Part shown: piece after piece, positions 33,023 to 42,304 of the stretch
How the letters are laid out: each line of letters begins with the position of its first letter
Position numbering within the stretch: position 1 is the first letter of the stretch
Assembly (NCBI RefSeq): GCF_048320135.1
Contig: NZ_CP182947.1
Span: 2,480,001 to 2,544,000, forward strand
Length of the DNA: 64,000 nt
Reading direction: 5' to 3'
DNA from: Ideonella_A sakaiensis_A
GTDB lineage: Bacteria > Pseudomonadota > Gammaproteobacteria > Burkholderiales > Burkholderiaceae_C
Notes under the pieces: model-generated
Databases searched by the model: none
Told to the model about the DNA's origin: nothing
Seen by the model: the letters and a program-made list of their open reading frames with translations, nothing else
Made by a program: the position numbers and the translations under genes

Positions 33023-33625
33023 TCAGAGTGAACCCTTGGTCGAGGGAATCAGATCGGCTGCGCGCGGGTCGATTTCCAGCGCCATTCGCAGCGCGCGGGC
33101 AAAGGCCTTGAAGATCGTTTCGCACTGGTGGTGCGCGTTGTCGCCGAACAGGTTGTCGATGTGCAGGCTGACGCCGGCATGGTTGACGAAGCCCTGGAAA
33201 AACTCGTAGACGAGCTGTGTATCGAGGCCGCCGATCATCCCGCTCTTGAACGCCACCCGCATGTGCAGCCCGGGCCGGCCGGAAAAATCGACGACGACGC
33301 GCGACAGCGCCTCGTCGAGCGGGATATAGGCATGGCCGTAGCGGCGCAGCCCCTTCTTGTCACCAACCGCCTGCGCCATCGCCTGGCCGAGCGTGATGCC
33401 GACATCCTCGACGGTGTGGTGGCCGTCGATGTGCAGGTCGCCCTTGGCCTCGATCTCCAGATCGATCAGCCCGTGGCGGGCGATCTGGTCGAGCATGTGG
33501 TCGAAAAAGCCGATTCCGGTCGACAGCTTCGCATCGCCGCTGCCGTCGAGGTTCAGGAAGACGCGGATCTGCGTTTCCTTGGTGTCGCGTTGGACGACGG
33601 CGGAGCGGGGTGTCACGTGGCTCAT
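33023..33625 (-). CDS. hisB: Imidazoleglycerol-phosphate dehydratase HisB
   Basis: This 200-residue manganese enzyme dehydrates imidazole glycerol phosphate to imidazole acetol phosphate. The metal-binding motifs are FFDHMLDQIARHG, DGHHTVEDVGI and, near the end, DNAHHQCETIFKAFARAL. It is the monofunctional form, without the N-terminal phosphatase domain of E. coli HisB. ATG 33625 overlaps the hisC stop (ATGA). Confidence 0.98.
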   Translation of the reverse strand: MSHVTPRSAVVQRDTKETQIRVFLNLDGSGDAKLSTGIGFFDHMLDQIARHGLIDLEIEAKGDLHIDGHHTVEDVGITLGQAMAQAVGDKKGLRRYGHAYIPLDEALSRVVVDFSGRPGLHMRVAFKSGMIGGLDTQLVYEFFQGFVNHAGVSLHIDNLFGDNAHHQCETIFKAFARALRMALEIDPRAADLIPSTKGSL

Positions 33626-34737
33626 GGGGCGGATTCCAGCAATGCCGCTTCGAAGGCGGCCAGGCACAAGGTATTTTCTTCCGGTGTGCCGACGGTGATG
33701 CGCAGGCAGTTGGCGAGCAGCGGATGCAGCGCCGAGACATTCTTGATCAGCACCTTGCGCGCTTTCATGCCGTCGAAGACACGTTTCGCATCGGGCACCC
33801 GCACCAGCAGCATGTTGGCTTCGCTCGGATGGACGGTGACGCCGGCAAAGGCGCCGAGCGCCTCGAACATCCGGCCGCGCTCGGCCCGGATCGTCGCCGC
33901 CTGGCGGGCATATTCGTCGACATGTTCGAGCGCAAACAGCGCCGTCTCGCAATTCAGCACGCTGATGTTGAACGGCGGGCGCAGCTTGTCGATCTCGGTG
34001 ATCAGCGCCGTGCGGCCGATCAGATAACCGATGCGCACACCGGCCAGCCCGAACTTGCTCATCGTGCGCATCAGCAGCACATGGTCGTGACGGGCGAGGC
34101 GGGCCAGTGAATCGCGGGCGGCAAAAGGCTGGTAGGCCTCATCCAAAACAACCAGACCGGGCGCGGCGTCGATGATCGCGTCGATCACCGCGTCGTCCCA
34201 TAAATTGGCGGTCGGGTTGTTCGGATAGGCGAGGTAGACCAGCGCCGGCTGGTGCTTGTCGATGGCCGCCAGCATCGCCTCGGCATCGAGCTCGAAATCG
34301 GCCGTCAACGCCACGCCGACGAATGGCAGGCCATGCTGTTTCGCGCTCAGCTCGTACATCACGAAACCGGGCACCGGCGCAAGGATCACGTGGCCATTCG
34401 ACTGACCGCCGGCGCCGCGCTCGGCGCAGGCCAGCGTCAGCAGGCTGATCAGCTCGTCGGAGCCGTTGCCGAGCATGATGTCGTTGCCGTCGGGCATCTG
34501 CGCATGACGCGCCAGCTCGGCGCGCAGCAGATCGCCGCGCTCGGCCGGATAACGGTTCAGCGCGACCGCGGCGAGCCGCTCGCCGAGCTGGCGGCGCAGA
34601 TCCGGCGGCAGCAGGAACGGGTTTTCCATCGTGTCGAGCTTGACCATGCCGGCGCTCGGCTGCACCGCATAACCGTGCATGCCCTGCACATCGGATCTGA
34701 GAAAGCGCGCCATGCGCTGCGCAAGGGTGGCTGTCAT
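33622..34737 (-). CDS. hisC: Histidinol-phosphate aminotransferase HisC
   Basis: This 371-residue PLP enzyme of fold type I converts imidazole acetol phosphate and glutamate to histidinol phosphate. The PLP lysine lies in RTMSKFGLAGVRIGY (about residues 230-244). The cofactor-contacting motifs YPNNPTANLW and VLDEAYQPFA are present. It begins 19 bases after the hisD stop and its own stop overlaps hisB, placing it firmly in the operon. Confidence 0.97.
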   Translation of the reverse strand: MTATLAQRMARFLRSDVQGMHGYAVQPSAGMVKLDTMENPFLLPPDLRRQLGERLAAVALNRYPAERGDLLRAELARHAQMPDGNDIMLGNGSDELISLLTLACAERGAGGQSNGHVILAPVPGFVMYELSAKQHGLPFVGVALTADFELDAEAMLAAIDKHQPALVYLAYPNNPTANLWDDAVIDAIIDAAPGLVVLDEAYQPFAARDSLARLARHDHVLLMRTMSKFGLAGVRIGYLIGRTALITEIDKLRPPFNISVLNCETALFALEHVDEYARQAATIRAERGRMFEALGAFAGVTVHPSEANMLLVRVPDAKRVFDGMKARKVLIKNVSALHPLLANCLRITVGTPEENTLCLAAFEAALLESAP

Positions 34738-34756
34738 CGGTGACCTTGGGTGATCT

Positions 34757-36073
34757 TCAGGGCTTGTCGAGCCGCATCTCGGCGGCCCGGGCGTGGGCCT
34801 GCAGCCCTTCGCCGTGCGCGAGTTCGGACGCGATCCGTCCGAGCGTCTGCGCGCCCGAACGGCTGACCTCGATCAGGCTGCTGCGTTTCTGGAAATCGTA
34901 AACGCCAAGCGGCGACGAAAAACGGGCGGTGCCCGAGGTCGGCAATACGTGGTTCGGCCCGGCGCAATAGTCGCCGAGGCTTTCGCTGGTGAAGGCGCCG
35001 AGGAAGATCGCGCCGGCATGCCTGAGCAGCGGCTCCCAGCGGTGCGGGTCGAGCGACGACACTTCGAGGTGTTCCGGCGCGATCCGGTTGCTGATGGCGC
35101 AGGCCTCGTCCATCGAACGGGTCAGGATCAGCGCACCACGCCCTTCGAGCGAAGCGCGGATCACGTCGCGCCGCGGCATCTCTGGCAGCAGCCGGTCGAT
35201 CGCGCGCTGCACCTCGTCGATGTAGCCAGCGTCCGGGCACAGCAGGATGCTTTGCGCCAGCTCGTCGTGTTCGGCCTGGCTGAACAAATCCATCGCGACC
35301 CAGTCGGCCGGCGTGCTGCCGTCGGCGAGCACGAGGATCTCGCTCGGCCCGGCGATCATGTCGATGCCGACCTTGCCGAAGACGCGCCGCTTCGCGCTCG
35401 CGACATAGGCATTGCCCGGCCCGGTGATCTTGTCGACCGCAGGGATCGACGCGGTGCCGTAGGCCAGCGCCGCGACCGCCTGCGCGCCGCCGACCGTGAA
35501 GACGCGGTCAACGCCGGCCACCGCGGCAGCTGCCAGCACCAGCGGATTGCGCTCGCCGCGCGGCGTCGGCACCACCATCACGATCTCGCCGACGCCGGCC
35601 ACCTTGGCCGGCAGCGCATTCATCAGTACGCTCGACGGATAGGCAGCCTTGCCGCCTGGCACATAAATGCCGACGCGGTCGAGCGGCGTGACCTTCTGGC
35701 CAAGCAGGCTGCCGTCGTCGTCACGATAGGTCCAGGAGCGGCCGCAGGCCTCGAGCTGACGCTCGTGGTAGCTGCGCACACGCTGCGCGGCCGACTGCAG
35801 CGCATCGCGTTGAGCAGTCGGCAGACCGGCGAGCGCTGCCTGCAACTCGGCCGCGTCGATTTTCAGTTCGCTGACCGCTGCGGCACCGACGCCGTCGAAG
35901 CGGCTGGTGTATTCGAGCACCGCGGCGTCGCCACGGCGGCGCACGTCGTCGATGATTTCGGCGACGCGTTGCTCGATCGCCTGGTCGGTCGCCTCGGACC
36001 AGTGCAGCACCTGCTCGAAGGCACTGTCGAAGCCGGCATCCGAGGTGACGAGTCGGCGGATCGCGACGCTCAT
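34757..36073 (-). CDS. hisD: Histidinol dehydrogenase HisD
   Basis: This 438-residue zinc enzyme carries out the last two steps of histidine synthesis, oxidising histidinol to histidine with two NAD. Family segments seen are VPGGKAAYPSSVLMNALPAK, FTVGGAQAVAALAYGT, KITGPGNAYVASAKRRVFG, DMIAGPSEILVLAD and the HDELAQS zinc region. ATG 36073 (MSVAIRRLVTSD) overlaps the hisG stop by ATGA. Confidence 0.98.
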   Translation of the reverse strand: MSVAIRRLVTSDAGFDSAFEQVLHWSEATDQAIEQRVAEIIDDVRRRGDAAVLEYTSRFDGVGAAAVSELKIDAAELQAALAGLPTAQRDALQSAAQRVRSYHERQLEACGRSWTYRDDDGSLLGQKVTPLDRVGIYVPGGKAAYPSSVLMNALPAKVAGVGEIVMVVPTPRGERNPLVLAAAAVAGVDRVFTVGGAQAVAALAYGTASIPAVDKITGPGNAYVASAKRRVFGKVGIDMIAGPSEILVLADGSTPADWVAMDLFSQAEHDELAQSILLCPDAGYIDEVQRAIDRLLPEMPRRDVIRASLEGRGALILTRSMDEACAISNRIAPEHLEVSSLDPHRWEPLLRHAGAIFLGAFTSESLGDYCAGPNHVLPTSGTARFSSPLGVYDFQKRSSLIEVSRSGAQTLGRIASELAHGEGLQAHARAAEMRLDKP

Positions 36074-36717
36074 GACGCCCGTCCCTCGATCGCCGCGGCA
36101 AAACAATCGATGATCGAGCGGATCGGCTCGCGCTTCAGTTTCAGCGCCGCCTGGTTGACGACCAGCCGTGCCGAGATGCGCATGATTTCCTCGACCTCGA
36201 CCAGGTGGTTGGCTTTCAGCGTGCTGCCGGTCGAGACCAGGTCGACGATCGCATCGGCGAGGCCGGTCAGCGGCGCCAGTTCCATCGAGCCATACAGCTT
36301 GATCAGGTCGACGTGCACGCCCTTGTCGGAGAAATGTTCGCGCGCGATCTGCGTATATTTGGTTGCGACGCGGATCCGCGACCCCTGGCGCACCGCATTC
36401 GCATAGTCGAAATCGGCGCGCACCGCGACGCTCATCCGGCACTTCGCGATCTGCAGATCGAGCGGCTGGTACAGGCCTTCGCCGCCATGCTCGATCAGCG
36501 TGTCCTTGCCGGTCACGCCGAGGTCGGCGCCGCCGTGCTGGACATAGGTCGGCACGTCGCTGGCACGCACCAGCACGACGCGGACATCGGGGCGGCTGGT
36601 GCCGATGATCAGCTTGCGCGATTTTTCCGGGTCCTCCGACACCTCGATGCCGGCGGCAGCCAGCAGCGGCACCGTCTCGTCGAAGATCCGTCCCTTGGAC
36701 AAGGCCAGCGTGATCAT
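36070..36717 (-). CDS. hisG: ATP phosphoribosyltransferase HisG (short form)
   Basis: This 215-residue protein is the short HisG form, which lacks the C-terminal regulatory domain and in other bacteria works with HisZ as the allosteric subunit. It condenses ATP and PRPP in the committed step. Segments seen are ITLALSKGRIFDETVPLL at the start, GADLGVTGKDTL, and the PRPP loop DAIVDLVSTGSTLKANHLVE. hisZ is not in this window and would be expected elsewhere. The ATG overlaps the murA stop. Confidence 0.97.
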   Translation of the reverse strand: MITLALSKGRIFDETVPLLAAAGIEVSEDPEKSRKLIIGTSRPDVRVVLVRASDVPTYVQHGGADLGVTGKDTLIEHGGEGLYQPLDLQIAKCRMSVAVRADFDYANAVRQGSRIRVATKYTQIAREHFSDKGVHVDLIKLYGSMELAPLTGLADAIVDLVSTGSTLKANHLVEVEEIMRISARLVVNQAALKLKREPIRSIIDCFAAAIEGRAS

Positions 36718-37979
36718 GGCGCGCGCCCGACGCGTTCGATCTGCGCGCCGATCGCGCGCAGCTTGCTTTCCATCCGGTCGTAGCCGCGATCGAGGTGGTA
36801 GATCCGGTCGACCAGTGTTTCGCCGTCGGCGACCAGCCCGCCGATCACCAGGCTGGCCGAGGCCCGCAGGTCGGTGGCCATCACCGTCGCGCCAGACAGC
36901 CGCTCGACGCCATGGACGATCGCGGTATGGCCGTCGACCTCGATCTGCGCACCAAGCCGCGTCAGTTCGTTGACGTGCATGAAGCGGTTCTCGAAGATCG
37001 TCTCGGTCACCCGCGAACTGCCCTCGGCGATGCAGTTCAGCGCCATGAACTGCGCCTGCATGTCGGTCGGGAACGACGGATATTCGCTGGTGCGGAAGCT
37101 CACCGCCTTCGGCCGGCCGCTGCCGCGCACGCGGATCCAGTCGTCACCCGACTCGATGTCGATGCCGGCCTCGCGCAATTTCTCGATCACCGTGGTCAGG
37201 TGGGCGGCATTGGCGCGGCGCAGCACGACATCACCACCGGTGGCCGCCACTGCGCACAGGAAGGTACCAGCCTCGATGCGATCCGGCACGATGTGGTGGC
37301 TCGCGCCGTGCAGCGACTCGACACCCTGCACCGTGATGCGGCGGGTTCCGTGGCCCTCGATGCGCGCACCCATCGCGATCAGCATTTCGGCGAGGTCGCT
37401 GACCTCCGGCTCCTGCGCCGCATTCTCGAGCACCGTCTCGCCTTCGGCCAGGCAGGCCGCCATCAGCAGGTTTTCGGTGCCGGTCACGGTGACCATGTCG
37501 GTCGTGATCCGCGCGCCCTGCAGCCGGCTGGCCTCGGCGACGATGTAGCCATGCTCGACGCGAATCTCCGCGCCCATCGCCTGCAGGCCCTTGATGTGCT
37601 GGTCGACCGGGCGCGAGCCGATCGCGCAGCCGCCGGGCAGCGAGACGCGGGCGCGCCCGAAACGGGCCAGCAGCGGGCCGAGCACGAGGATCGACGCGCG
37701 CATCGTCTTGACCAGCTCGTACGGCGCCTCGGTCAGCGTGACGCGGCTGGCATCGAGCACCAGCGCATCCTCGGTCGCGCCAGGCTCGGCGGCGACGCCC
37801 ATGTTGCGCAGCAGCTTCAGCGTCGTCGAGACGTCCTGCAGACGCGGCACATTGGTCAGCGTCAGCGGTTCGGCGCTGAGTAGCGCGGCGCACAGTTCGG
37901 GCAGCGCGGCATTCTTCGCGCCGGAAATCGGCACTTCGCCGTTGAGCCGTTGGCCGCCGCGTATCAGGAGTTTGTCCAT
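36714..37979 (-). CDS. murA: UDP-N-acetylglucosamine 1-carboxyvinyltransferase MurA
   Basis: This 421-residue enzyme transfers enolpyruvate from PEP to UDP-GlcNAc, the first committed step of peptidoglycan synthesis. The Cys targeted by fosfomycin is present in LPGGCAIGSRPVDQH (about residues 112-126). The opening is MDKLLIRGGQRLNGEVPISG, with the conserved KNAALP lysine just after, and the length is normal for the family. ATG 37979 is chosen by homology. It lies between ibaG and hisG, an order widespread in beta- and gammaproteobacteria. Confidence 0.98.
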   Translation of the reverse strand: MDKLLIRGGQRLNGEVPISGAKNAALPELCAALLSAEPLTLTNVPRLQDVSTTLKLLRNMGVAAEPGATEDALVLDASRVTLTEAPYELVKTMRASILVLGPLLARFGRARVSLPGGCAIGSRPVDQHIKGLQAMGAEIRVEHGYIVAEASRLQGARITTDMVTVTGTENLLMAACLAEGETVLENAAQEPEVSDLAEMLIAMGARIEGHGTRRITVQGVESLHGASHHIVPDRIEAGTFLCAVAATGGDVVLRRANAAHLTTVIEKLREAGIDIESGDDWIRVRGSGRPKAVSFRTSEYPSFPTDMQAQFMALNCIAEGSSRVTETIFENRFMHVNELTRLGAQIEVDGHTAIVHGVERLSGATVMATDLRASASLVIGGLVADGETLVDRIYHLDRGYDRMESKLRAIGAQIERVGRAP

Positions 37980-38060
37980 GGTGTCGGACAGCCGAGGATT
38001 GCCGAACCGCGATGCTGCTGGGTGCCGCACCGTCGGCCGCAGGCATCCCTGCAGCCGTTG

Positions 38061-38333
38061 TCAGTGGTGTTGGGAGGTGGCAGCCGCAGCCGGGCTCGAC
38101 GCCCACTCGGCCGGTGTCAACGTCTTCATCGACAGCGCATGAATCTGTTCGCGCATGCGGTCCCCGAGGGCACGATAAACCCGCTGGTGCCGCGCGATCC
38201 GGCTCGCGCCTTCGAATTCGGATGAAACGATGGTCGCGAAAAAGTGCCGCCCGTCGCCCTCGACCGCGAGGTGTTCGCAGGCAAGGCCTTGCGCGATATA
38301 GCGCTCGACTTCGGCAGGTGTTGGATCAGCCAT
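38061..38333 (-). CDS. ibaG: BolA/IbaG family protein
   Basis: This 90-residue protein has the BolA fold: HLAVEGDGRHFFATIVSSEF, then RIARHQRVYRALGDRM (the family's RHQ-VY-L segment), and a final HALSMKTLTPAEW. The conserved His and the location next to murA match E. coli IbaG (YrbA), which partners monothiol glutaredoxins in iron-sulfur handling and affects acid resistance. The last 15 residues are low-complexity. It lies 81 bases before murA on the same strand. Confidence 0.93.
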   Translation of the reverse strand: MADPTPAEVERYIAQGLACEHLAVEGDGRHFFATIVSSEFEGASRIARHQRVYRALGDRMREQIHALSMKTLTPAEWASSPAAAATSQHH

Positions 38334-38387
38334 GATCGCTCGATTCTACCGGCTGGTGGATTGGCCCGCCCCCGGAGCGGATTTCGC

Positions 38388-39197
38388 TCAGTGGCGGATC
38401 TTGTAGCCGATGCGCAGCAGGTGCAGCGCAATGCCGCCGACCAGCGCAAAACTGGCGCCGACGACGAGCAGGCTGAGCCACGGCGAGACGTCGCTGACGC
38501 CGAAAAAGCCGCGGCGGAAGCCGTCGATCATGTAGAAAAACGGGTTCAGATGGCTGATCTGCTGCCAGAACGGCGGCAGCGACTGCACCGAATAGAAGAC
38601 GCCGGACAGGAAAGTCATCGGCATGATCACGAAATTCTGGAATGCCGCCATCTGGTCGAACTTGTCGGCCCATAAACCGGCGATCAGGCCGAGCGATGCC
38701 AGCATGCCCGAGCCGAGCAGCGCGAAGATCAGGATCCACCACGGCTCGGCCGCCTGCAGCGGCGCAAACCACAAAGTGACCAGCAGCACGCCACTGCCGA
38801 CGACGACGCCGCGGACAACCGACGCGCCGACATAGGCGACAAACCAGGCCCAGTGCGACAGCGGCGCGACCAGCAGGAAGACCAGGTTGCCGGTGATCTT
38901 GCTCTGCACCAGCGACGAACTGCTGTTGGCGAACGAGTTCTGCAAGACGCTCATCATCACCAGGCCGGGAACCAGGAAGCTGGTGTAGCCGACCGAATCG
39001 AAGACCTTGACGTGGTCTTCGAGCGCATGGCCGAAGATCAGCAGATAGAGGATCGCGGTCAGCACCGGCGCGCCGACGGTCTGGAAACCGACCTTCCAGA
39101 ACCGCAGCACTTCCTTGTAAAGCAGGGTGCGGGCGCCGGCCAGCACGCCAAAGGCTGCGCGCACCGGCGGGCCGGCAATTTCGGTCGTGGTGCTCAT
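38388..39197 (-). CDS. yadH: ABC-2 type transporter permease (YadH-like)
   Basis: This 269-residue protein has six hydrophobic segments and ends in the ABC-2 pattern, with NPFFYMIDGFRRGFFG near residue 218. It resembles E. coli YadH and NodJ-type exporters. The start overlaps the ATPase stop (ATGA), so the pair forms one exporter. The substrate is unknown. Related pairs adjacent to murA and bolA occur in other betaproteobacteria, which hints at an envelope role, but this is inference. Confidence 0.92.
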   Translation of the reverse strand: MSTTTEIAGPPVRAAFGVLAGARTLLYKEVLRFWKVGFQTVGAPVLTAILYLLIFGHALEDHVKVFDSVGYTSFLVPGLVMMSVLQNSFANSSSSLVQSKITGNLVFLLVAPLSHWAWFVAYVGASVVRGVVVGSGVLLVTLWFAPLQAAEPWWILIFALLGSGMLASLGLIAGLWADKFDQMAAFQNFVIMPMTFLSGVFYSVQSLPPFWQQISHLNPFFYMIDGFRRGFFGVSDVSPWLSLLVVGASFALVGGIALHLLRIGYKIRH

Positions 39198-40135
39198 GTG
39201 GCGGTCCAGGTGACGTTGTCGCCCTGCATGATCTCGAGGAAGACATCCTCCAGATCGGCGCGGCCGATCTCCAGATCCTCGGGCATGATGCCGGCCTCGC
39301 GCAGCGTCGCGAGCATGCGTTCGACTTCAAATGCATCGTGGGCGGTCAGCTGCACGATGCGGCCGGTGATCCGCGCATGTTGGCGCAGGGCTTCAGGCAG
39401 AGGCGCATCGGTCTTGAAACGCAGCATCGTGCTGGCGGTGCCGGCGAGCAACGCCGAGGTGCGATCCAGCGCGACCACGCGGCCGAGCTTGAGCATCGCG
39501 ATGCGGCCGCACAGCGCCTCGGCCTCCTCCAGATAATGCGTCGTCAGCAGCACGGTATGCCCCTCCTTGTTCAGGCGGGCGACAAACTGCCACAGGGTCT
39601 GGCGCAGTTCGACGTCGACACCGGCGGTCGGCTCATCGAGCACGATCACAGGCGGACGATGGACCAGCGCCTGCGCCACCAGCACGCGGCGCTTCATTCC
39701 GCCGGACAGCTGGCGCATGTTCGCGTTGGCCTTGTCGGCGAGGCCGAGTTCGGCCAGCAGTTCGTCGATCCAGTCGTCGTTGCGGTGGATGCCGAAATAG
39801 CCGCTCTGGATGCGCAGCGCCTCGCGCACGCTGAAGAACGGGTCGAAGACGAGTTCCTGCGGAACGATGCCAAGGCTGCGCCTGGCATGCGCAAAATCGG
39901 CCGCGACATCGTGACCCATCACCTCGACATGGCCGCTGCTGGCACGTGACAGCCCGGCAAGAATGCTGATCAGGCTGGTCTTGCCGGCACCGTTCGGCCC
40001 GAGCAGGCCGAAAAATTCGCCGGGCGCGATGTCGAAGCTGACATCCTCGAGCGCCTTGACGGGCCGGCGGCCGCCGGCGTAGGTCTTGCTGACGTTGCGA
40101 AACGAGATCGCGGCAGGATCGGATTGACTCGGCAT
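39194..40135 (-). CDS. yadG: ABC transporter ATP-binding protein (YadG-like)
   Basis: This 313-residue ATPase has Walker A GPNGAGKTS (about residues 47-55), the signature LSGGMKRRVLVAQAL (about 146-160), Walker B VIVLDEPTAGVD and the switch His in LLTTHYLEEAEAL. About 80 residues after the ATPase core form an extension typical of ABC-2 drug/polysaccharide exporters. ATG 40135 is chosen from the start of conservation (ISFRNVSKTYAGG). It is divergent from the TetR gene at 40260, the usual layout for a regulated exporter. Confidence 0.95.
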   Translation of the reverse strand: MPSQSDPAAISFRNVSKTYAGGRRPVKALEDVSFDIAPGEFFGLLGPNGAGKTSLISILAGLSRASSGHVEVMGHDVAADFAHARRSLGIVPQELVFDPFFSVREALRIQSGYFGIHRNDDWIDELLAELGLADKANANMRQLSGGMKRRVLVAQALVHRPPVIVLDEPTAGVDVELRQTLWQFVARLNKEGHTVLLTTHYLEEAEALCGRIAMLKLGRVVALDRTSALLAGTASTMLRFKTDAPLPEALRQHARITGRIVQLTAHDAFEVERMLATLREAGIMPEDLEIGRADLEDVFLEIMQGDNVTWTAT

Positions 40136-40259
40136 GAGGCGCTGGATTGTAGGGATCGCGGCGTTTTGCCGCAGGACTCCGGGCAGTTGCCGATGGTTTG
40201 TTGCGGTCGCGGTGCTAGATTGAATCCATTCCGAACCGTCCGGGCGACGCCCGACAGCC

Positions 40260-40925
40260 ATGGCCACCCCAGCGAAGAAGCCACGTCGCACCGCCGAGCG
40301 CATCCTCGAAGTCACTCTCGAACTGTTCAACCGCTTTGGCGAGCCGAACGTCTCGACGACGCTGATCTCGGCCGAACTGAACATCAGCCCCGGCAACCTC
40401 TATTACCACTACCCCGCGAAGGACGAACTGATCAACAGCCTGTTCGACCGTTACGAAAAAGCGCTGAACGAACTGCTGAAGGCCGCCGACGAGGTCAGCA
40501 ATGTCGAGGACGCGTGGTTCTTCTTTCATACGCTGTTCGAGCTGATCTGGGCCTACCGATTCCTGTACCGCGACTTGAACGACCTGCTGTCGAACAACCG
40601 GCGGCTGGAAACGCATTTCCAGTTCGTGCTGCAGAACAAGTCGCGCGCGGTCAACAGCCTGCTCGGCGGGCTCGAACGCAGCAACGGGATCGCGATCGAC
40701 AGCCGCGACCGTGAAGCGGTGGCAACCTCGATGGTTGTCGTGCTGACCTACTGGCTCAGTTATGAATATGTGCGCGACCCGCGGCGCGCCCTCGAGCCGG
40801 AAAGCGCCGGCGCGGCAATGATGCGCGGCGCCTTCCACGTGCTGAGCCTGCTGCTGCCCTATCTCGAGCCGGCCCAGAAGCAGCACCTGCTCGGGCTGGT
40901 CAGCCCGTATTCGATCGACGAGTGA
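40260..40925 (+). CDS. TetR-family transcriptional regulator
   Basis: This 221-residue protein has an N-terminal TetR helix-turn-helix (ILEVTLELFNRFGEPNVSTT, then LNISPGNLYYHYPAKDEL, about residues 15-60) and a helical ligand domain. The ligand domain matches the 'TetR C-terminal, DUF-type' family seen with YYHYPAKDELI regulators of lipid and envelope genes. The 124-base gap to the divergent yadG contains no obvious palindrome. It may control the exporter or the TPR gene that follows 30 bases downstream. Confidence 0.9.
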   Translation: MATPAKKPRRTAERILEVTLELFNRFGEPNVSTTLISAELNISPGNLYYHYPAKDELINSLFDRYEKALNELLKAADEVSNVEDAWFFFHTLFELIWAYRFLYRDLNDLLSNNRRLETHFQFVLQNKSRAVNSLLGGLERSNGIAIDSRDREAVATSMVVVLTYWLSYEYVRDPRRALEPESAGAAMMRGAFHVLSLLLPYLEPAQKQHLLGLVSPYSIDE

Positions 40926-40955
40926 CGCGCAACAACATTCGAGGAGACGACAGAG

Positions 40956-41729
40956 ATGGCCAAATGGACCGCATTCCCGCACGATGCCGCGCCGTACACC
41001 TACGATGCCGCGACGCTGAAGAAAAAATGGGCGCGCTTGCACCGCGGCGACGCCGAACCACTGCCGAAGGATGCCAAGGTGCTCGCTGCATGGGCGCTGT
41101 ACCACGCAGGTGATTTCCAGGCTGCGCTCAGCGCCGGCGAGAAAGCCGGCGGGGCCGGCATCACGGTGGCGAACAAGGCGCAGGCGCTGTATGCGACCTA
41201 CCTCGAAAAAAACGAGAAGACAAAGCTTGCAAGCTTCCAGGAAGTGGCCGAACGCGCCGAAGCGCAGGCCGAGGCCGAACCCGACAATGCCAATGCCCAC
41301 TATCTGATGGCGTATGCGCTGGGCCGCTACAGCCAGGGCATCAGCGTCGCGAAGGCCTTGTCGCAAGGCCTCGGCGCCAAGGTCAAGGCGGCGCTCGAAC
41401 GCACGATCGAACTGCAACCGAAACATGCCGACGCCCATGTTGCCCTCGGCGCCTTCCACGCGGAGGTGATCGACAAGGTCGGCTCGTTGCTCGGCCGCAC
41501 CCAGGGCGCCAGCAAGTCCGCCGGGCTCGAGCACTTCAAGACCGCACTGAAGCTCAACCCCGATTCGGCGATCACGATGGTCGAATATGCAAACGGCCTG
41601 GTGATGCTCGAAGGCGACAAGAAGATGAAGGAAGCCACCAAGCTCTACGAACAGGCCGCCGCCTGCGAGCCGATGGACGCAGTCGAGAAACTCGACGTCG
41701 AGATGGCGAAGGCGGAGCTCGAGGAATAG
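40956..41729 (+). CDS. Cytoplasmic TPR protein
   Basis: This 257-residue protein lacks a signal peptide. TPR-like helices are recognisable at AEPDNANAHYLMAYALGRYS, then at ELQPKHADAHVALGAFHAEV and again at KLNPDSAITMVEYANGLVML. It begins 30 bases after the TetR gene on the same strand, probably in one transcript. Its partners and role are unknown. It is followed by the repeat island 41765-42424. Confidence 0.85.
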   Translation: MAKWTAFPHDAAPYTYDAATLKKKWARLHRGDAEPLPKDAKVLAAWALYHAGDFQAALSAGEKAGGAGITVANKAQALYATYLEKNEKTKLASFQEVAERAEAQAEAEPDNANAHYLMAYALGRYSQGISVAKALSQGLGAKVKAALERTIELQPKHADAHVALGAFHAEVIDKVGSLLGRTQGASKSAGLEHFKTALKLNPDSAITMVEYANGLVMLEGDKKMKEATKLYEQAAACEPMDAVEKLDVEMAKAELEE

Positions 41730-41890
41730 CGCCCTTGGCGGGCCGCTTGGCGGTGGGTGACTTTTGTGGGAGGGGCTTCAGCCCCGATTCGGGGTCTTGG
41801 TCGTGCGCATGCCCTTCGAATTGCATGCCAAGACCGAGCGGCGCGGCAGGCGGCACCCGATCGTGGCTCATGATGCGGCGGTCCTCGCTG

Positions 41891-42043
41891 GCGCTCGGAC
41901 TGCGCTGCGATGCTCGGTCCAGGGTCGCGCGGCGGAACTCGCTACGTTCGCTTCGCTCACTGCGCTCGAACAACCGCCGCGAGTATGTTTGTTGATGCTC
42001 GCTGCGCTCGCCGACCCTGAACCTCCGCTTCTCGCCGCCGCAT
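41891..42043 (+). repeat. Inner repeat unit, left copy
   Basis: This ~153-base unit has its landmarks in the order GCGATGCTCGGTC, GGAACTCGCTACGTTCGCTT, TTGTTGATGCTCGCTGCGCT, CCTCCGCTTCTCG. Its diverged reverse complement is 42150-42304. It is rich in short GAGCG/CGCTC palindromes. Confidence 0.7.
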
Positions 42044-42149
42044 AAATCGCCCCGCCCGGGCACCGCCTGCCGCGCAGTGACGCGGTTGAACTTCGTCGAA
42101 ATCCTTGGTGCCGCCGCAAAGGCGTGGGCGGGTGGCTGCTGGCGCGCAT

Positions 42150-42304
42150 ATGCGCAGCCGAGAAGCGGAGGGCTTGTGGCCCGCGAGCGCAGCGAGCATC
42201 AACAACTGGCTTGGCGCGGACTGTCTGAGCGGAACGAGCGAAGCGAGTGCAGCGAGTTTCCGCGACGGGCCACAAGACCGAGCATCGCAGGGAACCCGAG
42301 CGCC
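42150..42304 (-). repeat. Inner repeat unit, right (inverted) copy
   Basis: This is the reverse-complement counterpart of 41891-42043. Reading the minus strand gives GCGATGCTCGGTC, then AACTCGCTGCACTCGCTTCG, TTGTTGATGCTCGCTGCGCT and CCTCCGCTTCTCG in the same order. Base differences between the copies show that the duplication is old. Confidence 0.7.
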
